From: Candidatus Woesearchaeota archaeon | GTDB taxonomy: Archaea > Nanobdellota > Nanobdellia > Woesearchaeales > SM23-78 | Length of the DNA stretch: 40,398 nt | Assembly (NCBI GenBank): GCA_019322375.1 | Contig: JAHWIP010000093.1 | Coordinates: forward strand, 1 to 40,398 | Reading direction: 5' to 3' | Part shown: positions 21,953 through 29,899 of the stretch, piece by piece | Position numbering within the stretch: the first letter of the stretch is position 1 | How the letters are laid out: every line of letters begins with the position of its first letter | Notes under the pieces: model-generated | Told to the model about the DNA's origin: nothing | Seen by the model: only the letters and a program-made list of their open reading frames with translations | Databases searched by the model: none | Program-made: the position numbers and the translations under genes

Positions 21953-24216
21953 ATCTTAATCTTTTGAAAAAAGAATATGCCTGTTAGATAAAAGAGGGCT
22001 GCTAGTATCAGGACTGCTGAGTAGCCAATGACAAGGGCTAGTAGAACAGCAAGTATTGGGCTTAGCACAGATGCAGAGCCATTGGTTGCCCATGCCCAGG
22101 GAACCAGCTTCTTATTAATGCCTTTTATTGCAAGTGGAAAGGGCATTCCCATGAAAAAGCCAAGAGGAGCAATATATATTGATGTTAATATTATTTTTAT
22201 TATTAGGCTAAGGCTTATTAATGAATTTATTATCAGGGGTGTTAAGAGATAGTATAAAATTATTAAGATGAATAAGATAATGATTACTTTGAAAATATTT
22301 TTTGTTTTTAATCTCTGTGATACCAGGCTTCCTATGCTTGAGAATAAGAGCATTGAGAATATCACTGTGGATACAGAGTATATAACCTGGCCGAATAACA
22401 GGATGAACTTCTGGATAAGCACTATCTCAATAAACAAGTAAGCTATGCCTATGCAGAAAAAAAATGCCAAAGGTTTTTTCCTGAGCTCTGCTTTTCTTAA
22501 GAACTTTAAGGGCAATAATATAAATATTAAGCTTAGGATTATTGCTTGTGCTAATAAAAATATCAATAAAAACCCCTGGTCTAGGAATGGCTGCCAGCTC
22601 TGCCCCAATATATTGTAGAGTTGTTTTGCTTTGCTTGGTTTGAAAAAGTTAAAGTAGAAAGGCTTATCATCATACACAGGGCTCACATCAAACAAGTAGT
22701 TCTTGTAAAACCTTTTTTTGTTTTCAAGTATGTGGCTGGCTCCCTGATAATAATAAGGCTCTTTGAACTTGCCATGTCTGTTTGGTTCAAACTCTGCTGG
22801 CAGATAGATAATATCAAACTTGTTTTTTTCAGTGAAGCTTTTTATTTGGTTTATTCTGTTTTCATCAAATTCTTTTTTGCTTAATAATAAGGTGACTGTT
22901 GTCCAGCTCCTGAACATAGCTGTTCTTTTTCCTGTTTCATCAATTTCAAGAGCCAGGGAGAATAGTCTTAAGGATTCTCTTGGAGGATACTGGAGCCACC
23001 TGGTCACTATCAGAACTCCATCCTTGGTTAAGTGGTTGTGGTAATCCTTAAAGGCTTCTGCTGTTAACAAGTAATTCTCTGATAATCCATAAAGCCCTTG
23101 GCTCAGAACATTGCCTGCTAATGAGAGGATTATTATATCATACTCTCCTTTTTGTTTTATAAAGCTCCTTCCTTCGCCTGTATGCACGTCTGCCTTGGTA
23201 TATATACCTCCTGAGAAATCCTTGTACTCATTTTTTAACAGGTTTATTATTAATGGGTTTGTTTCAACAGCTGTAACACTTGCATTGCTTTCCAGTGCTG
23301 CCAACACATCAAGGCCTGCACCAGCATTGATTATTAAGGTTTTAGGATTATCCATCAGGGAATAACCAATAGCTGTTGGCAAATAATCAACAAAGGATAA
23401 GTTCTTGTTCTGGGTTATTGAGTTCATATTAGAAGCATCCACTAAAACACCTATTTGCTCTGGAAGCTGTTTCCTGTACTCTGAGCTCAGGCCAGGAGCA
23501 TATCTTGTGAAAGAGCTCTTCACAACATCTACTCTTGAGAAGGAGTTCCACTGCATGTTTAAAAGCTGAGAGTTAGGATAGTTAAGGGCCTGGCTTAGCT
23601 CTTTGTAGTCAGATATGTTTAAGTGCGTTGGTATTAGCAGGAGGAGCAGGCTTATCAGGGCTATGATTAAGAGCTGCTTTGTTTTTTTTGTGAAAAAAGC
23701 ACTGCTCAGCAGGCCAAGGGTGAAAATAATAAATATTATTTTTTCTCCGAATAATGATATAATTAACAGCGCTCCCAGGCTTCCAAGAGCTGCTCCTAAA
23801 AGATTGTAAAAATATATTTTTCCTGAGTTTCTTGGGTTGCTTGCAAATGAGTAGGCAATTATTATTCCTGAGAAAAAGAAGGGCAGGCCTAGAAAGATGT
23901 AGTAAAGAATCAGTCTCAGAGCATGGGCATGGCTCACAGAGGCTTGCACAGGGTCAAAGCTGAAGCTGTTCAGGAAAAAAAAGCCTATAAGGCTTGATAC
24001 AGAGAATAGAACCGCAGAGATAAATAATGGTTTTTTTAGTTTTTTTATGTAGAGAAAGGTTCCTGCTGCTGCACTGCCAAACAAGGCAATGCTCACAATC
24101 AGAAAGGCAAAATGATAGAATTGTATTACTGATAACAGTCTTATCAAGCCTATCTCTAGCATTAAAGTTGCTACTGACACTAAGAAGATGCCAATATAGT
24201 GCTTGTTCTTTATCAT
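21949..24216 (-). CDS. Polytopic membrane protein with spermidine synthase-like domain
   Basis: The 755 residues have N-terminal membrane helices (to about residue 200), a soluble middle, and C-terminal helices (from about 545). LMLEIGLIRLLSVIQFYHFAFLIVSIALFGSA in outline matches the membrane part of the SpeE-like/MFS-type fused proteins. The middle has a Rossmann domain: TLIINAGAGLDVLAALESNA, VTAVETNPLIINLLKNEY, RSFIKQKGEYDIIILSLAG. This resembles aminopropyltransferases, but the usual acidic GGGDG motif is changed to NAGAG. Such proteins are widespread in bacteria and archaea without a settled function. Confidence 0.8.
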   Translation of the reverse strand: MIKNKHYIGIFLVSVATLMLEIGLIRLLSVIQFYHFAFLIVSIALFGSAAAGTFLYIKKLKKPLFISAVLFSVSSLIGFFFLNSFSFDPVQASVSHAHALRLILYYIFLGLPFFFSGIIIAYSFASNPRNSGKIYFYNLLGAALGSLGALLIISLFGEKIIFIIFTLGLLSSAFFTKKTKQLLIIALISLLLLLIPTHLNISDYKELSQALNYPNSQLLNMQWNSFSRVDVVKSSFTRYAPGLSSEYRKQLPEQIGVLVDASNMNSITQNKNLSFVDYLPTAIGYSLMDNPKTLIINAGAGLDVLAALESNASVTAVETNPLIINLLKNEYKDFSGGIYTKADVHTGEGRSFIKQKGEYDIIILSLAGNVLSQGLYGLSENYLLTAEAFKDYHNHLTKDGVLIVTRWLQYPPRESLRLFSLALEIDETGKRTAMFRSWTTVTLLLSKKEFDENRINQIKSFTEKNKFDIIYLPAEFEPNRHGKFKEPYYYQGASHILENKKRFYKNYLFDVSPVYDDKPFYFNFFKPSKAKQLYNILGQSWQPFLDQGFLLIFLLAQAIILSLIFILLPLKFLRKAELRKKPLAFFFCIGIAYLFIEIVLIQKFILLFGQVIYSVSTVIFSMLLFSSIGSLVSQRLKTKNIFKVIIILFILIILYYLLTPLIINSLISLSLIIKIILTSIYIAPLGFFMGMPFPLAIKGINKKLVPWAWATNGSASVLSPILAVLLALVIGYSAVLILAALFYLTGIFFFQKIKI

Positions 24217-24312
24217 TTAAGCAGGTAGAGTGGTGTTATTTTAATATAATTTTTCTTTTTAAGCTTTAATAAATAGAAATTCTTATAAGCCAAGGCTTAA
24301 TAACTTAATAAT

Positions 24313-24993
24313 ATGAACCTTGCAGAAAAAGCTTTTCTGGAATTGTTTCCTGATAAAAGGCTGAATAAGAAGCTGATTATTAAGTACTCCCGTGCTTTTA
24401 ATCCTTATAATGCCAATGTCAGGTACACTGCTCATTCAATGGTTTTCAGGCTTTCTTATGAGTGGAGAAAGGTTAGCAATGAGATTAAGCTTGGCTTGAT
24501 TCAAAACTTGCTGTTAAAGGTTTACAAGGAGCAGAAAAAAACAATTCATATTGATTTATATGAGAATTTTATTAAAAATGTTGGGGATTATTCAGAGGTT
24601 AGTGAAGGCGACCCTGTGCTTGAACAGAGTTTTGTTCGTGTTAATGAGAAATATTTTAATGGTTTTATTGACAAGCCCAATCTTAGATGGGGGAATGCTA
24701 GTTTTAGTAAGCTAGGCAGTTATGAGTATGGCTCTAACACAGTAACTGTTTCAAAGGTTTTTGAAGGGGATGAAGAGTTACTGGATTATATCATGTACCA
24801 TGAGCTGCTGCATAAAAAACACAAATTTCACACCAGGAACGGCAGGAGTTATCATCACACAAGCAAGTTCAGGAAAAAGGAAAAACAGTTTGATAATCCA
24901 TTGATAGAGAAGAAACTAGAAAGATTCTTGAAGAAAAAGAAGATTAAAAGCGTTTTTAAGCCTGGCAAAAGAAAAAGTTTTTGGTGGTTCTGA
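24313..24993 (+). CDS. SprT-like zinc metallopeptidase-domain protein
   Basis: DYIMYHELLHKKHKFHTRNGRSYHHTSKFRKKEKQF contains HELLH (163-167) and a downstream His pair (H181, H182), matching the SprT-like zincin arrangement HExxH...H. The upstream NLRWGNASFSKLGSYEYGSNTVTVS is the characteristic beta hairpin (W.....LGSYE...I.is). The N-terminal 100 residues are helical and the C-terminus is very basic (KKKKIKSVFKPGKRKSF), perhaps for DNA or membrane contact. SprT/Spartan relatives repair DNA-protein crosslinks, but the archaeal role is not known. Confidence 0.82.
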   Translation: MNLAEKAFLELFPDKRLNKKLIIKYSRAFNPYNANVRYTAHSMVFRLSYEWRKVSNEIKLGLIQNLLLKVYKEQKKTIHIDLYENFIKNVGDYSEVSEGDPVLEQSFVRVNEKYFNGFIDKPNLRWGNASFSKLGSYEYGSNTVTVSKVFEGDEELLDYIMYHELLHKKHKFHTRNGRSYHHTSKFRKKEKQFDNPLIEKKLERFLKKKKIKSVFKPGKRKSFWWF

Positions 24994-25052
24994 AAATTAG
25001 AAATGTTTATATAATACTTCTTTATTAGATAATTTGGGGATGGGTTTGTATC

Positions 25053-25382
25053 ATGACCAAGGTTTATATTGAGTACACAATCTGTAAGAGGGATGAAGGC
25101 AGGATTAAGGAGCACGAGGTAGAGTGCAGCATACAAGGCAGCTCTGTTCATTTATACTCACGCCAAACCAATCTGGATGATATTATTATTTTCTTAAAGC
25201 CTGAGATTGAAAGAATTGATGAGCGTGTTTACATAATCAGGCCTTGGAAAGGAAAACGTGTTCAAAGCAAACTAGGAAAGCATTTTAGCAGGAATGGCTT
25301 CTACACTGAGATGCCAAGCGAGGATGATGTAAAAGATTTTAGAGAAACTCTTGAGAGGAAATTGCCTTCTAAGACAGGTTAG
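25053..25382 (+). CDS. Hypothetical protein (109 aa)
   Basis: This is an unrecognised small soluble protein, starting MTKVYIEYTICKRDEGRIKEHE. It looks alpha/beta, with strands VYIEYTI, VECSIQG and VYIIRPW and a C-terminal helix (DDVKDFRETLERKL). A TATA-like element (ATGTTTATATAAT, about 25001-25013) and a GGGATGGG stretch precede the start. It shares strand and tight spacing with the next gene (33 nt), so the two may be co-expressed. Confidence 0.6.
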   Translation: MTKVYIEYTICKRDEGRIKEHEVECSIQGSSVHLYSRQTNLDDIIIFLKPEIERIDERVYIIRPWKGKRVQSKLGKHFSRNGFYTEMPSEDDVKDFRETLERKLPSKTG

Positions 25383-25414
25383 ATTTATAAATAAGAAAAC
25401 ATTACCTTCTTTGT

Positions 25415-25891
25415 ATGAAAGAGTACGAGGTAAAGGATATTCCTTTGGAAGAGCTGGTTAAAACAGGGGGCAAGAGGCTGGAGCCCTTGATAAAGGCTAT
25501 TTATAACTATGGTTTTCTAAAAATTGTTTGTATAGAGCCTGGGGATTATCATTCAGAGCATCCCCAAAATTACAAGGACAAAGTGGATGCAGTGATTACA
25601 ATACCTTACACAATCGAGGTAGAACAAATGGAAGATGAGATTGGCAATAGGGTAGAGCAGAACAACTTAAAAGCTGATATTGGTTTTTATCAAAGCCATT
25701 ACAAGATAATAGGGGAAAAAGATAAAAAAGGTAATTTATTAAGTATTATTATTGAGCCTGATAAAAAGCTGAGAAGCCATGATAAAATGGAACAGGCCTG
25801 TGATAAAGGGATATTATTAGTGGCAGACGTATTGGAGAAATACTTGGATAAGCACAGAGGGCTAATAAGAGAGGAGTTAAAGACTGCTTAA
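25415..25891 (+). CDS. Hypothetical protein (158 aa)
   Basis: No family is recognised. The sequence is acidic and soluble, with an N-terminal helix (LEELVKTGGKRLEPLIKAIYNYG), several beta strands (KVDAVITIPYTIEVEQME, LLSIIIEPDKKL) and a C-terminal helix (GILLVADVLEKYLDKHRG). It follows the 109-residue hypothetical gene on the same strand, with a TATA-like TTTATAAATAAG in the short gap, so it may have its own promoter. Confidence 0.6.
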   Translation: MKEYEVKDIPLEELVKTGGKRLEPLIKAIYNYGFLKIVCIEPGDYHSEHPQNYKDKVDAVITIPYTIEVEQMEDEIGNRVEQNNLKADIGFYQSHYKIIGEKDKKGNLLSIIIEPDKKLRSHDKMEQACDKGILLVADVLEKYLDKHRGLIREELKTA

Positions 25892-26008
25892 AAGAATTAA
25901 TAACTATGAACGTTTTTCTTTACTGGTTATGTACAAGCACTAACAAACAATAAAAAACTTTTTATACTATCTCTTACTAACAAAGAATAATGCAGGGGGT
26001 GATTAGTA

Positions 26009-26290
26009 ATGGCAGAAAAAAAACCAGCAGAAAAAAAACCAAACGGGTATGGTATTACAAGTTTAGTGTTGGGAATTGTCAGCATTGTTTTTTGCTGGGT
26101 TCCAGTACTAGGTCTTGTGGCTGGCATACTAGGAATTATTTTTGCTGTAAAGCAAAGAAAGATTTTCCCAAATGGTATTGCAACCGGAGGATTAGTAACC
26201 AGCATTATAGGTTTGGTGTTCTCTGGGATATACAGTATTTTTTGGCTTTTCCTGGGAGCAGCATTTTCCTCGCTGGCTGCTTTTGCTTAA
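26009..26290 (+). CDS. DUF4190 small membrane protein
   Basis: The 93 residues start with a Lys/Pro-rich cytoplasmic stretch (MAEKKPAEKKPNGYG), followed by GITSLVLGIVSIVFCWVPVLG, GILGIIFAVKQRKI and a second hydrophobic pair. The Gly-rich LVLGIVSIV...GIIFAVK layout is typical of DUF4190 proteins of unknown function. GGGGGTGATT precedes the ATG at 26009, and CTTTTTATACTATC upstream is a likely TATA box. Confidence 0.8.
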   Translation: MAEKKPAEKKPNGYGITSLVLGIVSIVFCWVPVLGLVAGILGIIFAVKQRKIFPNGIATGGLVTSIIGLVFSGIYSIFWLFLGAAFSSLAAFA

Positions 26291-26342
26291 ACAGGAAAAA
26301 ACAGGGACCTGTGTATTACTAAATTTTTTTTATAATTTATTC

Positions 26343-26600
26343 TTAGCTTAGAACTAGCACTATGCCTGCGAACAAGGCCAGCAGGGTTATTACTGAGTAG
26401 ATGATTAGAAAGAAGGCAAAGGTTTTTGGTTCATTAGAATAATATAATAACATCGGAGACTTGATATAGAATTTGCCTTTGTAAAAGTTCAGCCAGAGCT
26501 TTTTTCTTATAATAGCCAGGATGATGTTAAGAATGCAGATTAGTGAGCCAAGTATGAATAAAGCGCCTATTATAAGTTCAGCTTGGGAATAGCAATCCAT
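26343..26600 (-). CDS. Hypothetical two-helix membrane protein (85 aa)
   Basis: Two membrane segments (about 9-31 and 61-83) flank a basic loop (IIRKKLWLNFYKGKFYIKS) that should be cytoplasmic. No family is recognised. It is convergent with the DUF4190 gene and divergent from the zinc-ribbon cluster. Confidence 0.6.
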   Translation of the reverse strand: MDCYSQAELIIGALFILGSLICILNIILAIIRKKLWLNFYKGKFYIKSPMLLYYSNEPKTFAFFLIIYSVITLLALFAGIVLVLS

Positions 26601-26745
26601 GGCAAACAGGAGTGTTAAGAAGAATAAAAAGCTTCTGTTTTTAATAAACTTTATAAACTCCTGTGCATTATCTCTTATTATCGGAAAACTTTAAGTACGT
26701 TTGCGTATTATTAAGGCTTTTTCTGAGAACAATATGGAGGATTTA

Positions 26746-26985
26746 ATGATGAGAAGAAATAATAGAAGTCGTGGTGGAAGAGATTCCAGTCGCGGAAGAG
26801 ATTCCAAGCCCAGGTTTGGTGGTGGGTTTCGAGGTGGTTTCAGGTCTTTTTCAGGACCCAGGACCATGCACAAAGCTGTTTGTGCTGAGTGCGGTGTTGA
26901 ATGCGAGGTTCCTTTTGAACCAACAGAAGGAAGGCCTGTTTATTGCAAGGAGTGTTTTGCCAAGCACAGGCCCAAAAGGTTTTAG
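26746..26985 (+). CDS. RGG-rich protein with C-terminal CxxC zinc ribbon
   Basis: The 79 residues have an N-terminal half rich in Arg/Gly repeats (RNNRSRGGRDSSRGRDS, GGGFRGGFRSF), typical of RNA-binding RGG tails. The C-terminal ribbon AVCAECGVECEVPFEP...YCKECFAKH has two CxxC pairs. The ribbon resembles a small zinc-ribbon domain common in candidate phyla and DPANN genomes. GGAGGA at 26737-26742 sets the start at 26746 (or the adjacent ATG at 26749). It is the first gene of a three-gene run ending with a cold-shock protein, which suggests an RNA-related role. Confidence 0.8.
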   Translation: MMRRNNRSRGGRDSSRGRDSKPRFGGGFRGGFRSFSGPRTMHKAVCAECGVECEVPFEPTEGRPVYCKECFAKHRPKRF

Positions 26986-26988
26986 CTC

Positions 26989-27132
26989 ATGAATGATTAT
27001 AGAATGGTTAAGTACTGCAGATTGTGTAAGAAGAGATACTTAATTAATAAAGGAGAAAAAATTAGGAATTACTGCGAGGATTGTCAAAAAAAATTCGTTA
27101 AAGAGGGAAAAAATCAAGGTGAAAAAAAATGA
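26989..27132 (+). CDS. Small zinc-ribbon protein (47 aa)
   Basis: This short gene begins MNDYRMVKYCRLCKKRY and has a second pair YCEDC, giving CxxC-x(15-16)-CxxC, a minimal zinc ribbon with a Lys-rich tail. Its ATG follows the previous stop by 3 nt and its TGA overlaps the cold-shock ATG (ATGA), which is strong evidence that it is translated. GGTG near its end serves the next gene. Confidence 0.75.
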   Translation: MNDYRMVKYCRLCKKRYLINKGEKIRNYCEDCQKKFVKEGKNQGEKK

Positions 27133-27326
27133 AAGGAAAAGTAAAGTTCTTCAATGATATGAGAGGATTTGGGTTTATCACAGCAGAAGACGGAAAAGAG
27201 GTTTTTGTGCATCAATCAGCATTAAAAGAAGGTGTTGTTTTAAAGGAGAACGACTCAGTTACATTTGATGTTGAAGAAGGTGACAGAGGCTCAAGAGCTG
27301 TTAATGTTAAAAAGGACGCTGAATAA
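27129..27326 (+). CDS. Cold-shock domain protein
   Basis: The 65-residue OB-fold protein starts MKGKVKFFNDMRGFGFITAE; RNP1 (GFGFI) and RNP2 (VFVHQSAL) are intact, so it should bind single-stranded RNA or DNA as an RNA chaperone. This family is mainly bacterial and patchy in archaea, so ancient transfer is likely. It is the last gene of the unit with the RGG/zinc-ribbon proteins. Confidence 0.93.
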   Translation: MKGKVKFFNDMRGFGFITAEDGKEVFVHQSALKEGVVLKENDSVTFDVEEGDRGSRAVNVKKDAE

Positions 27327-27347
27327 AAAACAAGCCTTAAACCCTGC

Positions 27348-27500
27348 TCACCCAGTAAACTTGCCCCTGCTAACACCCAGAATGCACCTGCAGTGAGGGC
27401 ACACATACATTATCTCCTGCATCAGTATTCCTATGCCCCTCTTCTCTTTCTCAATGTTCTTAAAATCAACTTCTAACTTGCAGTAAGGACACTTGGCCAT
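27348..27500 (-). CDS. Small zinc-ribbon protein (50 aa)
   Basis: On the minus strand an ATG at 27500 starts MAKCPYCKLEVDF, with a second motif VCPHCRCILGVSRG, giving CxxC-x(28)-CxxC. It ends with TGA at 27348, tail to tail with the cold-shock gene. The compact ribbon with normal composition supports a real gene. Function is unknown; nucleic-acid or protein binding is possible. Confidence 0.7.
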   Translation of the reverse strand: MAKCPYCKLEVDFKNIEKEKRGIGILMQEIMYVCPHCRCILGVSRGKFTG

Positions 27501-27543
27501 ATGTTAAGAGATAAAATAAGAAGTATTAAAGTTTTTCTGTTTT

Positions 27544-27693
27544 AAGAAAAACGAAGTTTTTCTTGACCAACAAATCAAAGATTTGTTGATTTCAAAAAAG
27601 CTCTGCTTTTTCGGACCAACAAATCAAAGATTTGTTGATTTCAAAAAAGCTCTGCTTTTTCGGACCAACAAATCAAAGATTTGTTGATTTCAA
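27544..27693. repeat. 49-bp tandem repeats built from short hairpins
   Basis: Two full 49-nt units (27565-27613 and 27614-27662) and a 31-nt partial third (27663-27693) are identical in sequence. Each holds CAACAAATC/GATTTGTTG with an AAA loop and AAAAAGC/GCTTTTT with a TCT loop. An extra hairpin AAGAAAAAC/GTTTTTCTT (27544-27564) precedes them. The array lies between the divergent zinc-ribbon gene and lipoprotein promoter (TTTATATATACC at 27697-27708). There are no spacers, so it is not CRISPR. Confidence 0.85.
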
Positions 27694-27743
27694 CAAACTT
27701 TATATATACCATAATCAATATATCATTAAAAGAGGATGATATC

Positions 27744-28181
27744 ATGAACTCCAGGTATCTTCTTATAGTATTAATTCTAGTTATATTAACACTTTCTGCC
27801 TGCGAGTATCTTGAAATGCCTGAAACAACTGATAAACCAGCCGCTATCATTGCAGGAAAATGTGACTTAGGAGTTGGGTTCAGGTTTGAGGAGTGCAAAG
27901 CCACAACAGAGGGCTTAAAAATAAGCTTGTCCAATGGCCTGGCTGTTAACCTGGACAGTGTTGTTTTTGTTATTAACACAACACCTAGCAGCGAAGTTGT
28001 TTGTAATGAGGCTCTGAAGATTGGCTCTATGAGTAAAGGAGGGATAGCAAGCAGCACTGTGTGCAGCAGTGTTTACTTAGTGGGCGAGAAATTTGATGCA
28101 AATGTAAAAGTTGTCTATGTAAAATCAATGCAAACCCTTGACCATACAATAACAGGGACTATTAGTAAAAGAGTGGAGTGA
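27744..28181 (+). CDS. Putative exported lipoprotein (145 aa)
   Basis: MNSRYLLIVLILVILTLSACEYLE is a signal peptide with a lipobox-like LSAC at residues 17-20. The mature part has Cys residues (KCDLGVGFRFEECK) and a beta-rich domain (SLSNGLAVNLDSVVFVIN, VYLVGEKFDANVKVVYVK). The ATG at 27744 follows AGAGGATGAT; upstream codons in the frame run through the repeat array. Function is unknown. Confidence 0.75.
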   Translation: MNSRYLLIVLILVILTLSACEYLEMPETTDKPAAIIAGKCDLGVGFRFEECKATTEGLKISLSNGLAVNLDSVVFVINTTPSSEVVCNEALKIGSMSKGGIASSTVCSSVYLVGEKFDANVKVVYVKSMQTLDHTITGTISKRVE

Positions 28182-28247
28182 TTATTATTTCTTTGATATT
28201 ATTAAGGTGGATGAATTTTATTAGCAAAAAGCAATCTTAAAATCCAA

Positions 28248-28856
28248 TTAATCAACTTTCTCACAGCTAATAAAGTTGGGCTCAACAATTACTAATGATA
28301 AGTACCTTACTTTGATTGGGTCCCCCCATTTGTTCTTCTCATCTTTTACTGTGTCATAGATTATTCTAAAAACAGGCCTTATATGAAAGGTGTTCTCTCC
28401 CAGTACATTGCCTTGGACATCTATTATCTTTTTAGAATATATAAACCCGTAATTATCTTCTTTCATTCCTGGAAAGATAGGTCTTGTATAATAATAATTT
28501 ATGTTCTCACCTGTTTTTGAACCCATCTCTATCTTTGTTGAAGAAGTTCCTTTTATCATAAAATCATCTTTCCATGTGCCTTCTCTTAATCCAAGTATTT
28601 CCTTGGTCAGTCCTGGGTCATCAGTCACTTCCTGGTTAAACACCCATTGCATAGGAAAAAGTGATTCTGCCCATTCCTCGCAGGTAATCACAGGTTCCTG
28701 CTCTTCTATTGTTTCATTAACTGTTTCAACAACTTCTTCCTGCACATGCTCTTCCTCTGCTGCAGCAACAACTGGTTCCTCATTTATCTCAGGCTCAACC
28801 TGGGAGCAGGCAGAAATAAGCACTAACAATATTATTAACAAGATTGTTGGTTTCAT
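28248..28856 (-). CDS. Putative exported lipoprotein with acidic linker (202 aa)
   Basis: MKPTILLIILLVLISACSQ is a signal peptide with lipobox ISAC. A Glu-rich linker (about 20-54) leads to a domain of beta strands with VITCEEWAESLFPMQW, EMGSKTGENINYYYTRP and a C-terminal FISCEKVD; the Cys residues could form a disulfide. No family is recognised. It lies downstream of the Sm-like and small coiled-coil genes on the same strand. Confidence 0.75.
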   Translation of the reverse strand: MKPTILLIILLVLISACSQVEPEINEEPVVAAAEEEHVQEEVVETVNETIEEQEPVITCEEWAESLFPMQWVFNQEVTDDPGLTKEILGLREGTWKDDFMIKGTSSTKIEMGSKTGENINYYYTRPIFPGMKEDNYGFIYSKKIIDVQGNVLGENTFHIRPVFRIIYDTVKDEKNKWGDPIKVRYLSLVIVEPNFISCEKVD

Positions 28857-28921
28857 ATATACGTTTGTATTATTATAAGTATTAATGTTTTTCGGGTTTT
28901 GAGAACAAGCCTTAACCTCTG

Positions 28922-29134
28922 TTATTTCCTTGGCATCTTAACAAATTTGATTTTATCCAGGGGTACCAGGCGGTCATGGTCTTCCTGGTGCAGGGTGATA
29001 TAATCTTCTCCCACATGGATTATTCTGCCTTTGAGCTCTGTTGTGTCCCCGACTAGTAATATGCTTATGGTCTCTCCTTTTTCATAAAGCACAAGAAATC
29101 TTTGCTTTAAATCTGCCAGTCTTGGTAATTCCAT
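28922..29134 (-). CDS. Small SH3/Sm-like beta-barrel protein (70 aa)
   Basis: The strand pattern KGETISILLVGDTTELKGRIIHV and DYITLHQEDHDRLVPLDKIKFVKM suggests a small five-stranded barrel of the Sm/SH3 type, with a short N-terminal helix (LPRLADLKQRFLVLY). This is a fold guess only; the Sm1/Sm2 consensus is not clear. It is followed on the same strand by the lipoprotein gene. Confidence 0.6.
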   Translation of the reverse strand: MELPRLADLKQRFLVLYEKGETISILLVGDTTELKGRIIHVGEDYITLHQEDHDRLVPLDKIKFVKMPRK

Positions 29135-29203
29135 GGTATATATAAGAAGGCTCTGGTTTATTAAGGTAACGGTTTTTGCTTGTTAGCTTTGTTAAGTGCT
29201 TAT

Positions 29204-29335
29204 CTAGTTTTTCTTGTGTGCATTCTTAAGCTCATCTAAACTAGCAGCCATTTTCTCCAAAGATTTATCAATATTCTTTATAACCTTAAGAAGCTCGTAC
29301 TGAAAAATCTCTTCCTGCTCTGCTGGTTCACTCAT
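29204..29335 (-). CDS. Small coiled-coil protein (43 aa)
   Basis: An ATG at 29335 on the minus strand starts MSEPAEQEEIFQYELLKVI and the frame ends with TAG at 29204. A heptad-like pattern (I, L, V, I, I, L, M, L) makes a single amphipathic helix or coiled coil. A TATA-like AAATATTTAAGT lies upstream. The length makes this tentative. Confidence 0.5.
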   Translation of the reverse strand: MSEPAEQEEIFQYELLKVIKNIDKSLEKMAASLDELKNAHKKN

Positions 29336-29485
29336 TTTTGATTACTCCTGCTCTTTTTAATCATAAAGAGAAGTAATAACTTAAATATTTTGCTATCCTG
29401 GATTTTTTAAGAACATTTAAATAATAAAAACTCACCCCATAAGAATAGGTGATGAAAAATAGCTGCTGCAGCAATTATTAATGTT

Positions 29486-29845
29486 TTGTTAACAATAGTC
29501 CCCAGTCTTCTGGTACCATTTCTCATAGGAATAACCTTGCTGGCAACAAAGGATTTGAACATAAAAACAAAAAAGACACTGGCAATAATCTTGTTAATAA
29601 CAGGCATCCTTAACTTATTAGTTGCAAGCATAGTGTTAATCCAGGGTAATATTAAAAGAGCAGATATAGTCGGGTTAATCCTGTACTTCCTCCTGGGAAT
29701 AGTCCCTGTGATAATAGGGTTAATGATGCTTAAAACCAAAGAAATAACCAAGAAAATAAAAGAGATTTACGGAATTATACTGCTTGGCCTGGTAATAATA
29801 TATTTCTTATTCATAAACTTCTACAATGTTATTGGGTTGGTGTGA
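29486..29845 (+). CDS. Hypothetical membrane protein, start uncertain (possible 5' frameshift)
   Basis: Four membrane helices are predicted (starting LTIVPSLLVPFLIGITLLA), with a KTKEITKKIKEI loop. The only start in frame is a weak TTG at 29486. Upstream, GGTGATG at 29449-29455 would place an ATG at 29452 one base out of frame. Deleting one A from the A5 run (29455-29459) would give MKIAAAAIINVLLTIVPS, a natural membrane N-terminus. The gene is probably about 11 residues longer with a 1-nt frame error. No family is recognised. Confidence 0.6.
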   Translation: MLTIVPSLLVPFLIGITLLATKDLNIKTKKTLAIILLITGILNLLVASIVLIQGNIKRADIVGLILYFLLGIVPVIIGLMMLKTKEITKKIKEIYGIILLGLVIIYFLFINFYNVIGLV

Positions 29846-29899
29846 AGTATAGCCCTTCTTATAAAAAAATTTATATATGCAAAGAAAAAAATAATACGT

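Noticed and set aside
27544..27693. CRISPR array
   Set aside because: The repeats are directly adjacent with identical sequence and no variable spacers; no cas genes were seen.
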